Positions 48,137-57,636 of a stretch of 64,000 nucleotides of DNA are shown here, one piece after another. Location of the stretch: NCBI GenBank assembly GCA_903935335.1, contig CAIZRG010000006.1:107049-171048 (forward strand), read 5' to 3'. Source of the DNA: Oligoflexia bacterium. Lineage in GTDB: Bacteria > Bdellovibrionota > UBA1018. The notes below the pieces were generated by a model, which made no database searches, was not told the DNA's origin, and worked only from the letters and a program-made list of their open reading frames with translations. Positions within the stretch are counted from its first letter, which is position 1. Every line of letters begins with the position of its first letter. The translations under genes and the position numbers were made by a program.

Positions 48137-48744
48137 TAAAAATCCTTTTTCCGTTTTTTCTTCAAAGAACTCTCCCCATTCTTTTCAGAAGACGAGCCTA
48201 AATCTCGATCATTTCTTTCCTTACGCAGCTTCTTTTTGACGATTTCCTTCTTCAGAGGACTGAGCCGATCAATAAAAAGTTTACCTTCTAAATGGTCAAT
48301 TTCATGCTGAATGACTACAGCCAAAAGATCCTCAGCACTCAATGTCTGAGTCAATCCATCAATATCCTGGTATTTGAGCTGAATTTTCTTAGATCGCTTG
48401 ACGTCAGCTGAGTACTCTGGAACCGATAAACACCCTTCTTTAAAAGTAAAGGAACCTTCCCGATAAATGATTTCTGGGTTAATGACAATTTTAGGATTTT
48501 TATGTTGAATCATGCTGGATTGAATCCCTTCTGGGGATTCCTCAAAATCATAATCAATATCAATCACTAAGATACGATCTAATATCCCCACTTGATTTGC
48601 AGCTAAGCCTACACCTGGAGCTTCATACATTGTCTCTAGCATATGATCGGCAAGAGAGTATAAACTGCGATCAACACGCTCAATTGGCAGTGCTTTCTGA
48701 GTCAATACTAAATCAGGGAATGTGAAAATCTTTAATTTTGCCAT
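48136..48744 (-). CDS. def: Peptide deformylase
   Basis: Fe2+/Zn2+ hydrolase that removes the formyl group from nascent chains. The three motifs are intact: GVGLAANQVGI, EGCLSVPEYS with the metal Cys, and QHEIDHLEGKLF with the HExxH ligands. A 25-residue Lys-rich C-terminal extension (SSLKKKRKKDF) goes beyond the usual end. It lies 30 bp downstream of lptG and one base into fmt. Confidence 0.96.
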   Translation of the reverse strand: MAKLKIFTFPDLVLTQKALPIERVDRSLYSLADHMLETMYEAPGVGLAANQVGILDRILVIDIDYDFEESPEGIQSSMIQHKNPKIVINPEIIYREGSFTFKEGCLSVPEYSADVKRSKKIQLKYQDIDGLTQTLSAEDLLAVVIQHEIDHLEGKLFIDRLSPLKKEIVKKKLRKERNDRDLGSSSEKNGESSLKKKRKKDF

Positions 48745-48774
48745 GAACTGAACGAAACACCTGAGTCTGAAAAA

Positions 48775-49848
48775 TTACTGCTTGCGCGCAATTAAAAATC
48801 CTGACAAGGCGACAAAGATCAAACTCGGTAACCATGCTGCAAGCCAGGACGGCAACGCTCCATTGGTTCCTAGGGATAAACCTACTGAATAAAAAAGCCA
48901 ATAAAAAAAAGTAACCCCTAAGCATAGCCCTAAATCTTTAGCAACACCCCCTTCACGTCTTCCCGCTAAAGAGAACGGAATGGCCAAAAAACACATCACA
49001 ACTGGGATAAAACTTAGGCTAATCTTAGAATGAAAATTGACCTCATAGGATTTTGTATCAGCGCCTGCATCCTTCATTCTTTGGATATAAGAGTAAAGCT
49101 CCTTGAGATGAAGCCCCTCTACTTCCTTATCAATTTCCTGAAAATCCTGAGGAGTTTCAGGGATAAACCCTTCTTTCTCTTCAAAGGTTTGAGCCAAAGG
49201 AAACGGTTCATCCAAAGGAAAAACTGTCACATTTCCTCTCAATAACTTCCATCCACTGGAGGTATATTGAGCTTTCTCAGCCCCAATGACTTGCAACAAA
49301 TTGAAACTCTCATCAAACATGTAAATAGAAATACCGTGAATAGTTCCAGCCTGGGTATCAAAACGCTTTAAGTTGTAGATCATGTTCTTCGAACGATACC
49401 AAATTTTATCCCTATGAATATCTAGGAAAAAATCTGTCCGCCTGTCCATAACCGCCCATTTATAGTTCGTTCTCACCCTAAAGACAGAGGGTAAAATCCG
49501 ATCTTGGGCAATGAGTAAAACACCGGACAATAAAAACACCCCTAATAAAATCACATACATGATCCGTCTCAGTCCAAAACCAATTGAATAGCAAGCCACG
49601 AGCTCTTGGGTTCGAGCCAAGCCCGATAGAGTTAAGACCGTCGCCAAAAGGACTGAAGGTGGAGCCATTTGAGTTAAAATTCTGGGGAGGTTCAGGCAAT
49701 GAAAAATAAAAACTTGCTCAACTGTATAGCGATGATCGTATAAGTCCCCAAAAATAGCTTGAAATAGAAAAATTGCAGTCATCCCTAGAGTAGATACCCC
49801 TAGGTTTCGAGCAAAAATCATAGCAATATAAGTATCTAATGTTTTCAC
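48775..49848 (-). CDS. lptG: LPS export permease LptG/LptF family
   Basis: Inner-membrane component of the Lpt lipopolysaccharide transporter. The 357-residue protein has three N-terminal helices, a periplasmic beta-jellyroll domain (about 130-270) and three C-terminal helices. LHLKELYSYIQRMKDAGADTKSY and FHSKISLSFIPVVMCFLAIPFSL are typical. One copy only is in the window; the LptF partner must lie elsewhere. It supports a Gram-negative outer membrane with LPS. Confidence 0.88.
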   Translation of the reverse strand: MKTLDTYIAMIFARNLGVSTLGMTAIFLFQAIFGDLYDHRYTVEQVFIFHCLNLPRILTQMAPPSVLLATVLTLSGLARTQELVACYSIGFGLRRIMYVILLGVFLLSGVLLIAQDRILPSVFRVRTNYKWAVMDRRTDFFLDIHRDKIWYRSKNMIYNLKRFDTQAGTIHGISIYMFDESFNLLQVIGAEKAQYTSSGWKLLRGNVTVFPLDEPFPLAQTFEEKEGFIPETPQDFQEIDKEVEGLHLKELYSYIQRMKDAGADTKSYEVNFHSKISLSFIPVVMCFLAIPFSLAGRREGGVAKDLGLCLGVTFFYWLFYSVGLSLGTNGALPSWLAAWLPSLIFVALSGFLIARKQ

Positions 49849-49893
49849 GGAATCTAACTTAGCAGATCCTCAGAAAATTTACCTACAGATAGG

Positions 49894-49934
49894 GTATGAA
49901 AACTTAGGTTTCGACCTAAAAACATTTTCTTGAT
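49894..49934 (-). pseudogene. Relic of the 5' end of an LRR-family gene
   Basis: The minus strand reads IKKMFLGRNLSFHT, close to the start of LRR copy 3 (IKKMFLRRNPSFFYT at about 58.28-58.24 kb). The DNA match extends about 40 bp. It lies head-to-head with LRR copy 2, just upstream of that gene, and is not followed by an open frame. It marks an old rearrangement among the LRR genes. Confidence 0.6.
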
Positions 49935-49966
49935 TTTTAAACAAATAATTGATTTTGTACCCTATG

Positions 49967-51070
49967 ATGAAAAAGTTTAATCATTTTTATTATTTATTCT
50001 TATTTTTTTTATATTTAAGTGCATTTTCATTTTTATCGCAAGCAGATTATAATCATATTCCAAATAAAACTATAGGAGATACAGCTACTTTTTTACAAGT
50101 TAAGCAAAGATTCAATGCATCAACTCCTCAAGGGGTAAAGGGGCTTAAAGTAAAAGGGAGTTCTGCAGCTCAGATTAAATCTAGACTCACTTCTTTTTTA
50201 TTCAAAGGTAGATCTCAGGGTCTAGTGCAGACAGCACTTGAATCATTAGATTTGTCTGATTCAAACATCACGGATGAAGGCTTAAAAGATTTAGTAGGAT
50301 TTATTCAAGAACATTTTCCAAAGATAAAAGAGCTGGATCTGATTTGGAACAAAATCGGAGCAGATGGAGCTGATCACCTAAAACAACTCACTCGTTTAGA
50401 AAAACTAACTCTAAGTAGAAACAATATCGGTGATGAAGGTGCAGCTCATCTAAAAACACTGAATCACTTAAAAGAACTGAATATGAACTCTAGCCAAATC
50501 GGAGCAGACGGGGCTACTCATCTGAAACAACTCACTCAGTTAGAAATACTGTCCATGAATGGAAACAGCATCGGTGATGAAGGTGCAGCTCAGCTCACAA
50601 AACTCTCTCAGTTAAAAGAGCTGAATCTGAGTGAAAACAAAATCAGTGATGAAGGTGTGGCTCAACTCACAAAGCTCTCTCAGTTAAAAAAGCTCAACCT
50701 GAGTCTGAATAACATAGGTTCAGCTGGTGCTCATGACGTAGCACAACTCACTCAGTTAAAATGGCTGGATCTGTCTCAGAACAAGCTTGGAGCAGTTGGT
50801 GCAGCTCATCTCAAACGACTCACTCAATTAGAAACGCTGAATCTGAGTCAAAACAACATCGGTGATGAAGGAGTTGCTCATCTCTCCGCTCTGACTCAGT
50901 TAAAATCGCTAGATTTGAGTGGCAACAATATCAGTGATGAAAGTGTGGTTCAGCTTAAAAAACTCACTCAGTTAAAATCGCTGAATCTGGGTTGGAACAA
51001 TAAAATCAGTACTGCATCAATCCAGGCCCTCAAAAAAGCTCTTAGGGGCACTCTGATTTTTCGAAAATAA
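49967..51070 (+). CDS. Secreted leucine-rich-repeat protein (LRR copy 2)
   Basis: A 367-residue protein. Start: the ATG at 49967 (a second ATG lies one codon before) matches the start of copy 1 (MKKFNHF versus MKVFNHF). A Sec signal (to about SQA-D, residue 27) is followed by a shortened F-box-like remnant (FLQVKQRFNASTPQGVKGL), a cap (TALESLDLSDSNITDEGLKDL) and about ten 24-residue LRRs with IGDEGAAHL-type ends. The repeats are close to each other in sequence, so expansion looks recent. It is followed 32 bp later by the PARP-like gene on the same strand, so they may share a transcript. Confidence 0.88.
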   Translation: MKKFNHFYYLFLFFLYLSAFSFLSQADYNHIPNKTIGDTATFLQVKQRFNASTPQGVKGLKVKGSSAAQIKSRLTSFLFKGRSQGLVQTALESLDLSDSNITDEGLKDLVGFIQEHFPKIKELDLIWNKIGADGADHLKQLTRLEKLTLSRNNIGDEGAAHLKTLNHLKELNMNSSQIGADGATHLKQLTQLEILSMNGNSIGDEGAAQLTKLSQLKELNLSENKISDEGVAQLTKLSQLKKLNLSLNNIGSAGAHDVAQLTQLKWLDLSQNKLGAVGAAHLKRLTQLETLNLSQNNIGDEGVAHLSALTQLKSLDLSGNNISDESVVQLKKLTQLKSLNLGWNNKISTASIQALKKALRGTLIFRK

Positions 51071-51102
51071 AGGAAATCAAGAATCCATTTTCAGGAGTAC
51101 GT

Positions 51103-52725
51103 ATGAAATATTTAAAATTAGCAGCCCAAGCTTTCACTTTATTGCTCTTCATCAGCACAACTGCTTTTTCTATGAAAACAGGCGATAGAACCGGAGCAAT
51201 CTCAACGGCAGATTCATTCAATCAAGTTCCTATCCAAACAAAAGAAATAAAAAATTATATAAATTCTCATATCGATGGCCATATCCATTCTTTCAAAGAT
51301 CCAAATCTTTACCCTGGAATTGTAAAGCATCTTCAGAAAAAGCAGAATCATGAATATGAACAAACACTTCTTAAGTTCTTAACGAAAAGCTATTTTACTC
51401 CAGAAGGAATGCAAATCGATGTCTTAAGTAATGAAGATTTTTATAATCAAAATACAGAGGGTTCTATTTTTCACGGAACACACTCCACTCTAGAAATTTT
51501 TAATGATTGGAAACTAAAGCCTTATTTGTCTAAAAGTGGATATGGTGTCTTTTTTGGAAGAGACAATGATGGTTATTATACCGCTAGTCAATACGCCGGG
51601 CAGTTCTCAAGCAATATCCATAGAACATATGGTACTACCCCTGTCCAGAGTGTCCTCGTTTTCAGAAAAGATAGAGAACACCCCTTTGTCACTCACAGCG
51701 CTGGATGGTTTGGAGGAGTCAAAGAGTTCATTCTAGAAAAAGATTACCCTCTTGAGTTTTTACACTCAATTGTCTTTATGGATAAAGATGACTCTTTAAA
51801 ATTTAGCCATTGGTTAAATGAACATCCTGATTTGAAAGAAAAAAGCAAATCAATCCATTACTATGACCGAAGCTATCAACCTCTTTCGGATGAGCCTCAT
51901 TTTAACTTAGTGAAGGCAGAGTTTTATAGAAAGAAAGAAGAAATCTATAAGGATCTGAACTTGATTGCTGAGATCGTAACTTCTGCATTTTACGAAGAAA
52001 GAGGCAAAGAGAATCTCCAACAAGAATACGTAACACTATTGAGAATGAATGCTGAACGGGACTTTGGAATTACCAGAACGATCCTAAGAGGATCGTTCAT
52101 GAAGAAGCTTAAGGCCCCTGTACAATTCCTTGTAGACCAGTATGATTCAATTGCTTTAGCTCAATTGATTGTTGATGAGCGAGATGGAGCTAGTATTTTA
52201 GAAGGAGCATTCAGGTGGGAGTTTCTGTGGCCAGAGTGCATCCAATTACTGATGCAAAAAATAGAAAATAACCCAACTGCAATGCAAATCATCGACCACT
52301 GGTTTTCCTCTTCAGAACATCAAAGAAATAAAGAAGTTTACATCAAAAATAGACAAAAGCATGCAACCCAAGATATTAAAAAAATGAATGCAACAGATAA
52401 GCCCAAAGTAACAAGCAATGCGCTAAGAGATATTATAAACTACCTAGAAGACGGGAATTGCGTTGTGCTACGTTCCAGCGGTATTGACCAGGTCTACTAT
52501 CAGAAAGATCAGACGAAGGATCCCATAAAAATTCGGTTTGTTATCATAGACGTTACAGGAACTGGTTTAGAGCACTCAGACGAGTGGCCCTGGTATATAA
52601 CCGATCATTTTCGCGACAAATTAGACGAGAGATTTTGGACCACTTATAGAGATTTCTACAGGTTGAACAGGACTTCAGAAAACATCTTCCACTTACAAAT
52701 GATCCAAGATATCAATCTTCTATGA
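51103..52725 (+). CDS. Secreted protein with a PARP-like ADP-ribosyltransferase pattern (unknown)
   Basis: A 540-residue protein with a Sec signal (residues 1 to about 23, AFS). I recognise no close family, but residues 121-230 show an ART/PARP-like order: FHGT with His124, then KSGYGVFFGR (144-153) and YYTASQY (Tyr158/159/164), then KEFILEKDYPLEFL with Glu208. That fits the H-Y-E layout of diphtheria-toxin-type ADP-ribosyltransferases. The remaining about 300 residues are helical, acidic and unknown. Its stop overlaps the next gene by 4 bp. It is upstream of a DUF3828-like gene and downstream of an LRR gene. The enzymatic call is a hypothesis. Confidence 0.6.
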   Translation: MKYLKLAAQAFTLLLFISTTAFSMKTGDRTGAISTADSFNQVPIQTKEIKNYINSHIDGHIHSFKDPNLYPGIVKHLQKKQNHEYEQTLLKFLTKSYFTPEGMQIDVLSNEDFYNQNTEGSIFHGTHSTLEIFNDWKLKPYLSKSGYGVFFGRDNDGYYTASQYAGQFSSNIHRTYGTTPVQSVLVFRKDREHPFVTHSAGWFGGVKEFILEKDYPLEFLHSIVFMDKDDSLKFSHWLNEHPDLKEKSKSIHYYDRSYQPLSDEPHFNLVKAEFYRKKEEIYKDLNLIAEIVTSAFYEERGKENLQQEYVTLLRMNAERDFGITRTILRGSFMKKLKAPVQFLVDQYDSIALAQLIVDERDGASILEGAFRWEFLWPECIQLLMQKIENNPTAMQIIDHWFSSSEHQRNKEVYIKNRQKHATQDIKKMNATDKPKVTSNALRDIINYLEDGNCVVLRSSGIDQVYYQKDQTKDPIKIRFVIIDVTGTGLEHSDEWPWYITDHFRDKLDERFWTTYRDFYRLNRTSENIFHLQMIQDINLL

Positions 52726-53249
52726 AATATCTGCTTGCATTGCCAGCTCTATTTTGCTTTGCCTGCTTGAAGGTCGCCTTAAAACCTGCCGTAGAGTTAC
52801 CCATTTTAGATCAGCAGGTTAAGATACCAATGACCATCACTCCTGTAACTGAGCAAAGTTCACAATGTGCCAAAACCAGTGTCAGTAAATTTCTTCAGAA
52901 CTTTATTCAGATTTACACTCAATCATTTCTTGAGCATGGCAACGAAATAGAAAAACTTCAGAAAAAATTTTTCACAAAGAAATTTTATGACAAGGTTTAT
53001 TGTGTTCTTTATCCAGAGAAAATGGAATCGAAAAAATGCTTCTGGGATAGTGATCCCGTCCTCGACGTACAAGATTGGGATGAAAATTGGAACAAGACAC
53101 TGCAAATTACACAAATCGAACTCACACCCGACCAACGATGTAAGGTAAACCTAAGTTTTCATATAGGAAGTGCTCAACACAAACTGACTTATTTTCTAGT
53201 GAAGGATGGAGAAGACTACCTCATTGATGAAGTCGAACGAATCTTGTGA
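52722..53249 (+). CDS. Small secreted protein with DUF3828-like fold
   Basis: A 175-residue protein with an N-terminal signal (FCFACLK; the Cys may be a lipobox). The body has FLQNFIQIYTQSFLEHG, a run to FFTKKFYDKVYCVLYP, the DSDPVLDVQDWDENW block and a terminal VKDGEDYLIDEVERIL. The DxDPxxxxQDW pattern and final YLVxxGxWxIDxV strand are typical of DUF3828 (NTF2-like) proteins. It starts within the stop of the PARP-like gene (ATGA), so production is coupled. A chaperone or immunity role for the upstream protein is possible but unproven. Confidence 0.65.
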   Translation: MKYLLALPALFCFACLKVALKPAVELPILDQQVKIPMTITPVTEQSSQCAKTSVSKFLQNFIQIYTQSFLEHGNEIEKLQKKFFTKKFYDKVYCVLYPEKMESKKCFWDSDPVLDVQDWDENWNKTLQITQIELTPDQRCKVNLSFHIGSAQHKLTYFLVKDGEDYLIDEVERIL

Positions 53250-53376
53250 AAAATCAGATCGAATCACTCGGCTCAGAAAGCTGACTATGCCTCTGTCTAG
53301 AAATGCAAAACGCATTTTATATTGAACATCTTGTATTTATTAGGTTTGCGTGATCCTCTCCTTAGTTCATTTAAAT

Positions 53377-56300
53377 TCATGAGTTCACTCGATAAGTCAC
53401 TTTCATCAAAAAGATTAAATCAGAAAGATATGGAGTATACCAACCCAGCGAAGATTCTTTCTTTTGGTCAAGATTGAATTTTCTAAAATTAATTTGAAAT
53501 TTTCCAAACGGAAGAATCCCTTTTCCAAAACCTTGATCACTCCAACCATTACTCTCAAAAAATCTAATCGGATTTAAATTATTTCCTAAAAAAATAGGCA
53601 CTTGAAACTCTCTTAAGTTCTTCGTTAACTGATAGATTCGCATCTGTTTTTGTGCAGGAAAAGGAACAAAAACATCCGATACCAATGTTAATTTCTGTCT
53701 CAATTGCCTGGAATTAAATTCCTCGGCCAAATCACGAGATAAATCAGAAAAATTAAAATAAATTCCCATGCTCTCTACAATGGGGGCAGCTTGGTCTAAT
53801 TCTAGTGCCCCTGTATCAACAGGACGTCTGACCCAACGATGAGTGACCCAGTTAAAATACCCTGATTTAATATAAATATCTTCAGGCTTAACTTCTAGTA
53901 CAGCTATGCTATCTTGAAAATTCTTTAGGATATTTTCAGAACTCTCTAAACTCTCTACAGGAATCGAAGCCGCACGAATCGCATCCCAAACTGCTAATGA
54001 TGCTAACGGGGATGCCAATACAAAGCTTCCATTGTCATCCATACAAGAACCCCATGAAACATCAGTTGCTTCAACTTTAGGAAAACGAAGAGCAATGTAG
54101 GCAGTCTCCTGCCTCATTTCAGCAGCCAAAGCTTGAACCTTGATTGCTAAATCACTCAAAAACTGCTGAAACTCCATATTCACCTTCTCCACTGGAGTTT
54201 CTAGCCTGAGTACTTCCATAAACCTTGCGTACTCCACTTGCATTCCCTGAAACACTTCCGGATATCTTAACTGTAATATCGGAAAAACCATGTGTCTGAG
54301 CTCATGCACAGCCACGTGTAAACCCTGCCTTAAAACCATCAGGTCCCAATTACTCAATGCCCAGATCTGGGTCAGTTTTGAAATCTCCTGCTGAGCAACT
54401 AAACCCTGAAGGTCCATCTCCAATCGCCTCACCCGATGTACCACCGGACGAAGCCTTCTCTCTGCTTGAAGGATTTTAATCTTCAACTCCAACTGAAAAA
54501 GCTCACTCAAAACCCAGCTTTCAAAAAGATCCCGGATTAATGGAACCTCCTGGAGTTGACCCCCTCCTTCAGCTATTTTTTGTTGAGCAAAACTTTCAAG
54601 GCCTCTCATCTGAGCAGCAGTCAGATCGCCCGTCCTTAAATAACTCTCCGACTTCTCAGACAATGAACGAAAAACATCCCCTATTCTATTCATTAAATTC
54701 CTAGAGTGCTGACTCCTAGGCTCTTGAATCTCATAAAAAATGGAAAGCCGATCATCTGCAAACGCTTCCCCTCCTATGCAGTCATTCACCACTAAATAAA
54801 AATCAGAGTCCTGATGAACCAATTTGACAAAGTTTGAACGAACGACCTCGATATCCTGAACTTCACTCCACCTCGTTGCCCCTTTCGGAAGTTGAACTAA
54901 GAGCAGACTTCCCATTGGAAGGTCACTAAAAGGGGTGAATACACTTTGATAACCCAAACTAAAAGAACCACTGCTTCGCTTTTCATCAGAACGGGTGAAT
55001 CCATCCGATGTGGATGAAGAATTTTTAGTCCCTTTTGACTTCTCAGCACTCATGTACTCTGCTGTTTGAGTTCCCGATTTGATCTCCTCTGAAGTTATGT
55101 GCTGCCGGCTATGAATTTTTGTTTTGGAATCACTCACTGCATGACTACGATTTTTATAAGACGAATGATGATTCGTGATCACGTTACCAGGAAGTGTTTT
55201 AGAAGCACCCACACTAAAAAAAAACAATGAAATACCACCCGATAGACTCGCTCGATGATCATCCACAAAAGCTCGGTCCTGCGTATCCCTGGCACCAGAA
55301 CTCGTTGTTGTCATGTCCGTATAAATATCTTCATGAGCCGTTAAAATTTGATCTGACTGCATTTGCCCATTACCCTGGTCAGTCCTTCGATCCTTTCCCG
55401 AAAGGGATTGGGAAGTATCAAACTGCCATGTACTCAGGGTTTCACTCACAGACTGAACTTGAAGTTTTCCTTGATTTTCGGTAAGTAAAAACCCTTCAGG
55501 ACCGGTCCTAGCTCCTCGAGGTAGACCTTCTCGTTTCAAAGCACCACTCGGAGACCAACTCCCGCTCACACTGAACACCAAGGATTGACCCACTTGAGCC
55601 TCAATCTTCACGTGACTTAGCTCTGGAATGGAAACCCATTCTTGATCCGGGTTAAATCGAGCTGACGAACCAGAAAGCTCAACCCGTCGACTCGCCACGG
55701 TTTTAAAAATCTCTTGGTCTTTCCATTGTGAAGATTGAGTCAGATTGAAAAATGACCGCAGCCTTTGAGCTTCTAAAGCATCCCGATCCATGAGGTGAGC
55801 CTTCAAACCAATCAGATCTGAGCTCAACTCTTGAATCTCTTGCCAGTCATCTCTTCCTTGATCCTGAAGCTGCCTCTTTTGCGCCTCTTGACTCAGTTGA
55901 TGAGACAACTGATGCGCTACACTCTCTCTGAGCCTCTCAAACTTGTTCTTGGATTCTTCTAGGTCCCTCTGAATCTTTAAAATCTGATCAGGAACTTTTT
56001 CTATCTTCTCTTTCGTCAAACCAAAACTGAGCCTTTGAACTCCTGACTGAGCCCCATGAGCCTCCTGTCCCACTGCCCTTTGGTAACTCTCAGCCAGAGC
56101 CGCTAAACTCGACACCCCATAAACATATCCCCTCGCATAGACCGGAACCCCTGTCAGAGGAAGCCCTGAAATCCGAACAACACTGCCAACCCCTGAGCTT
56201 GTAACCAGCTCTGCGTTTCTTTGAGCCCCTTGGATCATCACCTCTAAAAATCGCTGAATCTCGGGATGACTCATCTGAGAAAGGACAGAATTTACTTTCT

Positions 56301-57150
56301 GCAACGAAGGCTGAACCCTATCCCATTCCAAAAGAACCTGACTCAACCCATCCATCTCAAAGCCAGTTCCATGCTGAGACCCACTCTCAGAAAGCTCTAC
56401 AGTGAATAAGGCTAACTCCATGAATAACTCCACTCTTTTTGAAAACTGACTCAACACTCCTTCTAAAATCGGAAAAAATGCATCCGATGGTATTTTTTCA
56501 CTGAGCGCCGTCTCTACGCTTTGTGAGAGAATGGGAAGCCCTTGGGTAAAAGACTGGTGTTGCTGAGTCACATTTTGAGATGATCCAGAAATCTCCCAAA
56601 CCTTTTTCCAAAACGCTGATAACACCTGACTCAGGTCTTGCTGCAACATCACCTTGGGCTTATCAAATCCAGCATAACGAGACTGCTGACTATAAACAGT
56701 CTCTCGAGTCTGTCGCATCCAAAACGCAAGATGCCGAAAGGCTATCTTGATCCTGTCCGCTTCAAAAAGACTAGAATCTTTTCCCGATTGCAGCCTCTGA
56801 AAACCCTGAATGACATTCTCATGAAGCGTCTTTCGAACCAAAGAATGAAATCGATCTCGGCACTTTTTTCCATGAATCGAGACAAAACCTTCAACGAGTC
56901 GATTTATAGAATCAAAGTACTCCTGCTCCGGAGGGAAATCCTTTTTTAAATCCTTAAATTGAAATTGAGATAGATGAATCGCTAAAGTTTTTCCATAATT
57001 TAAATCATTTTCATCTTTACAAAACAGATGAATCTCAGAATCTAACCTTAGGATTTCATCTCCTGTTGCCCAAACAGACTGACCTAAAAAAATCTGACCT
57101 AAAAAATAAACCCAAATAAATTTTAACTTTTTAGAATTATCGCAAATCAT
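53377..57150 (-). CDS. Giant secreted protein of unknown function (1257 aa)
   Basis: I do not recognise it. The frame is open to 57246, but the ATG at 57150 follows TGGAGA and starts a Sec signal peptide (ending about VWA, residue 28), so this is the likely start. Residues 30-500 and 800-1000 are amphipathic helix/coiled coil (many Gln, Leu, Arg). The middle (about 600-750) is Ser/Thr/Lys-rich and low complexity. A HELRH sequence at about 949-953 has the HExxH zinc-protease form, but without a recognised third ligand, so I give it little weight. It is convergent with the DUF3828-like gene. Confidence 0.65.
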   Translation of the reverse strand: MICDNSKKLKFIWVYFLGQIFLGQSVWATGDEILRLDSEIHLFCKDENDLNYGKTLAIHLSQFQFKDLKKDFPPEQEYFDSINRLVEGFVSIHGKKCRDRFHSLVRKTLHENVIQGFQRLQSGKDSSLFEADRIKIAFRHLAFWMRQTRETVYSQQSRYAGFDKPKVMLQQDLSQVLSAFWKKVWEISGSSQNVTQQHQSFTQGLPILSQSVETALSEKIPSDAFFPILEGVLSQFSKRVELFMELALFTVELSESGSQHGTGFEMDGLSQVLLEWDRVQPSLQKVNSVLSQMSHPEIQRFLEVMIQGAQRNAELVTSSGVGSVVRISGLPLTGVPVYARGYVYGVSSLAALAESYQRAVGQEAHGAQSGVQRLSFGLTKEKIEKVPDQILKIQRDLEESKNKFERLRESVAHQLSHQLSQEAQKRQLQDQGRDDWQEIQELSSDLIGLKAHLMDRDALEAQRLRSFFNLTQSSQWKDQEIFKTVASRRVELSGSSARFNPDQEWVSIPELSHVKIEAQVGQSLVFSVSGSWSPSGALKREGLPRGARTGPEGFLLTENQGKLQVQSVSETLSTWQFDTSQSLSGKDRRTDQGNGQMQSDQILTAHEDIYTDMTTTSSGARDTQDRAFVDDHRASLSGGISLFFFSVGASKTLPGNVITNHHSSYKNRSHAVSDSKTKIHSRQHITSEEIKSGTQTAEYMSAEKSKGTKNSSSTSDGFTRSDEKRSSGSFSLGYQSVFTPFSDLPMGSLLLVQLPKGATRWSEVQDIEVVRSNFVKLVHQDSDFYLVVNDCIGGEAFADDRLSIFYEIQEPRSQHSRNLMNRIGDVFRSLSEKSESYLRTGDLTAAQMRGLESFAQQKIAEGGGQLQEVPLIRDLFESWVLSELFQLELKIKILQAERRLRPVVHRVRRLEMDLQGLVAQQEISKLTQIWALSNWDLMVLRQGLHVAVHELRHMVFPILQLRYPEVFQGMQVEYARFMEVLRLETPVEKVNMEFQQFLSDLAIKVQALAAEMRQETAYIALRFPKVEATDVSWGSCMDDNGSFVLASPLASLAVWDAIRAASIPVESLESSENILKNFQDSIAVLEVKPEDIYIKSGYFNWVTHRWVRRPVDTGALELDQAAPIVESMGIYFNFSDLSRDLAEEFNSRQLRQKLTLVSDVFVPFPAQKQMRIYQLTKNLREFQVPIFLGNNLNPIRFFESNGWSDQGFGKGILPFGKFQINFRKFNLDQKKESSLGWYTPYLSDLIFLMKVTYRVNS

Positions 57151-57636
57151 CTTTTTCTCCAATTTTACGGTTGGCGAGAACTTAATCTTCTTTCGAATCC
57201 TGATGAGGATCGCCTGACACACAACTTCTTTCTTTATCCACCGCAAGAGAAGGTAAAGATAATTAAGGTATATGCAAATCTTCTAGAGTCTCAACTCTCA
57301 TCCATAAATAATAGACGGTGATCTGCCTCTCATCATTGAACCTGGTCTCCAATTTTTATATAAAGCTCATAAACCCCTATTATACCAATTACGTAAAATA
57401 ATTGCCTAAACTTTAGCCCAATTTCTTTTGGCCGATTCATTCAAGCTGGTTTTAGAGATGAATTTAGGAATTTAATTCATTAATTTATATGTAAACAACC
57501 CAGACCTAAAAAGGTATTTATTGGTTTCAATGACCTGAGCAGTCGTAGAAATAAGAATGAAGCTCACTTCAACTTGTCCATTGCCTTCTTATATTTTTTG
57601 AAAGAGCGCTCCACTGACTCAGCCCATGTTTTCTCA
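57151..57636. other. Gene-poor stretch between the giant gene and LRR copy 3
   Basis: It holds the left 44-bp inverted repeat (57380-57423) and, on the minus strand, two coding-like scraps. One, just left of the LRR stop and ending at 57564, reads FIDEKTWAESVERSFKKY. The other, next to the inverted repeat, reads NESAKRNWAKV and ends like an IS630-type transposase. No complete gene. Confidence 0.5.
57380..57423 (-). repeat. Left 44-bp inverted repeat (IS630-type 3' end)
   Basis: The reverse complement matches 61637-61680 over 44 bases with three transitions. On the minus strand it follows a short frame ending in NWAKV and a stop, the tail of an IS630-type transposase. It therefore looks like the 3' terminus of a second, mostly lost copy of the element at 61.2-61.7 kb. 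Confidence 0.8.

Noticed and set aside
52075..52098. Short perfect hairpin (GAACGATCC...GGATCGTTC) inside the PARP-like gene
   Set aside because: It lies in coding sequence with no T-run and is probably incidental.
54292..54306. HELRH sequence in the giant protein as a zinc-protease site
   Set aside because: HExxH occurs by chance in helical proteins; no third ligand or protease domain was recognised.
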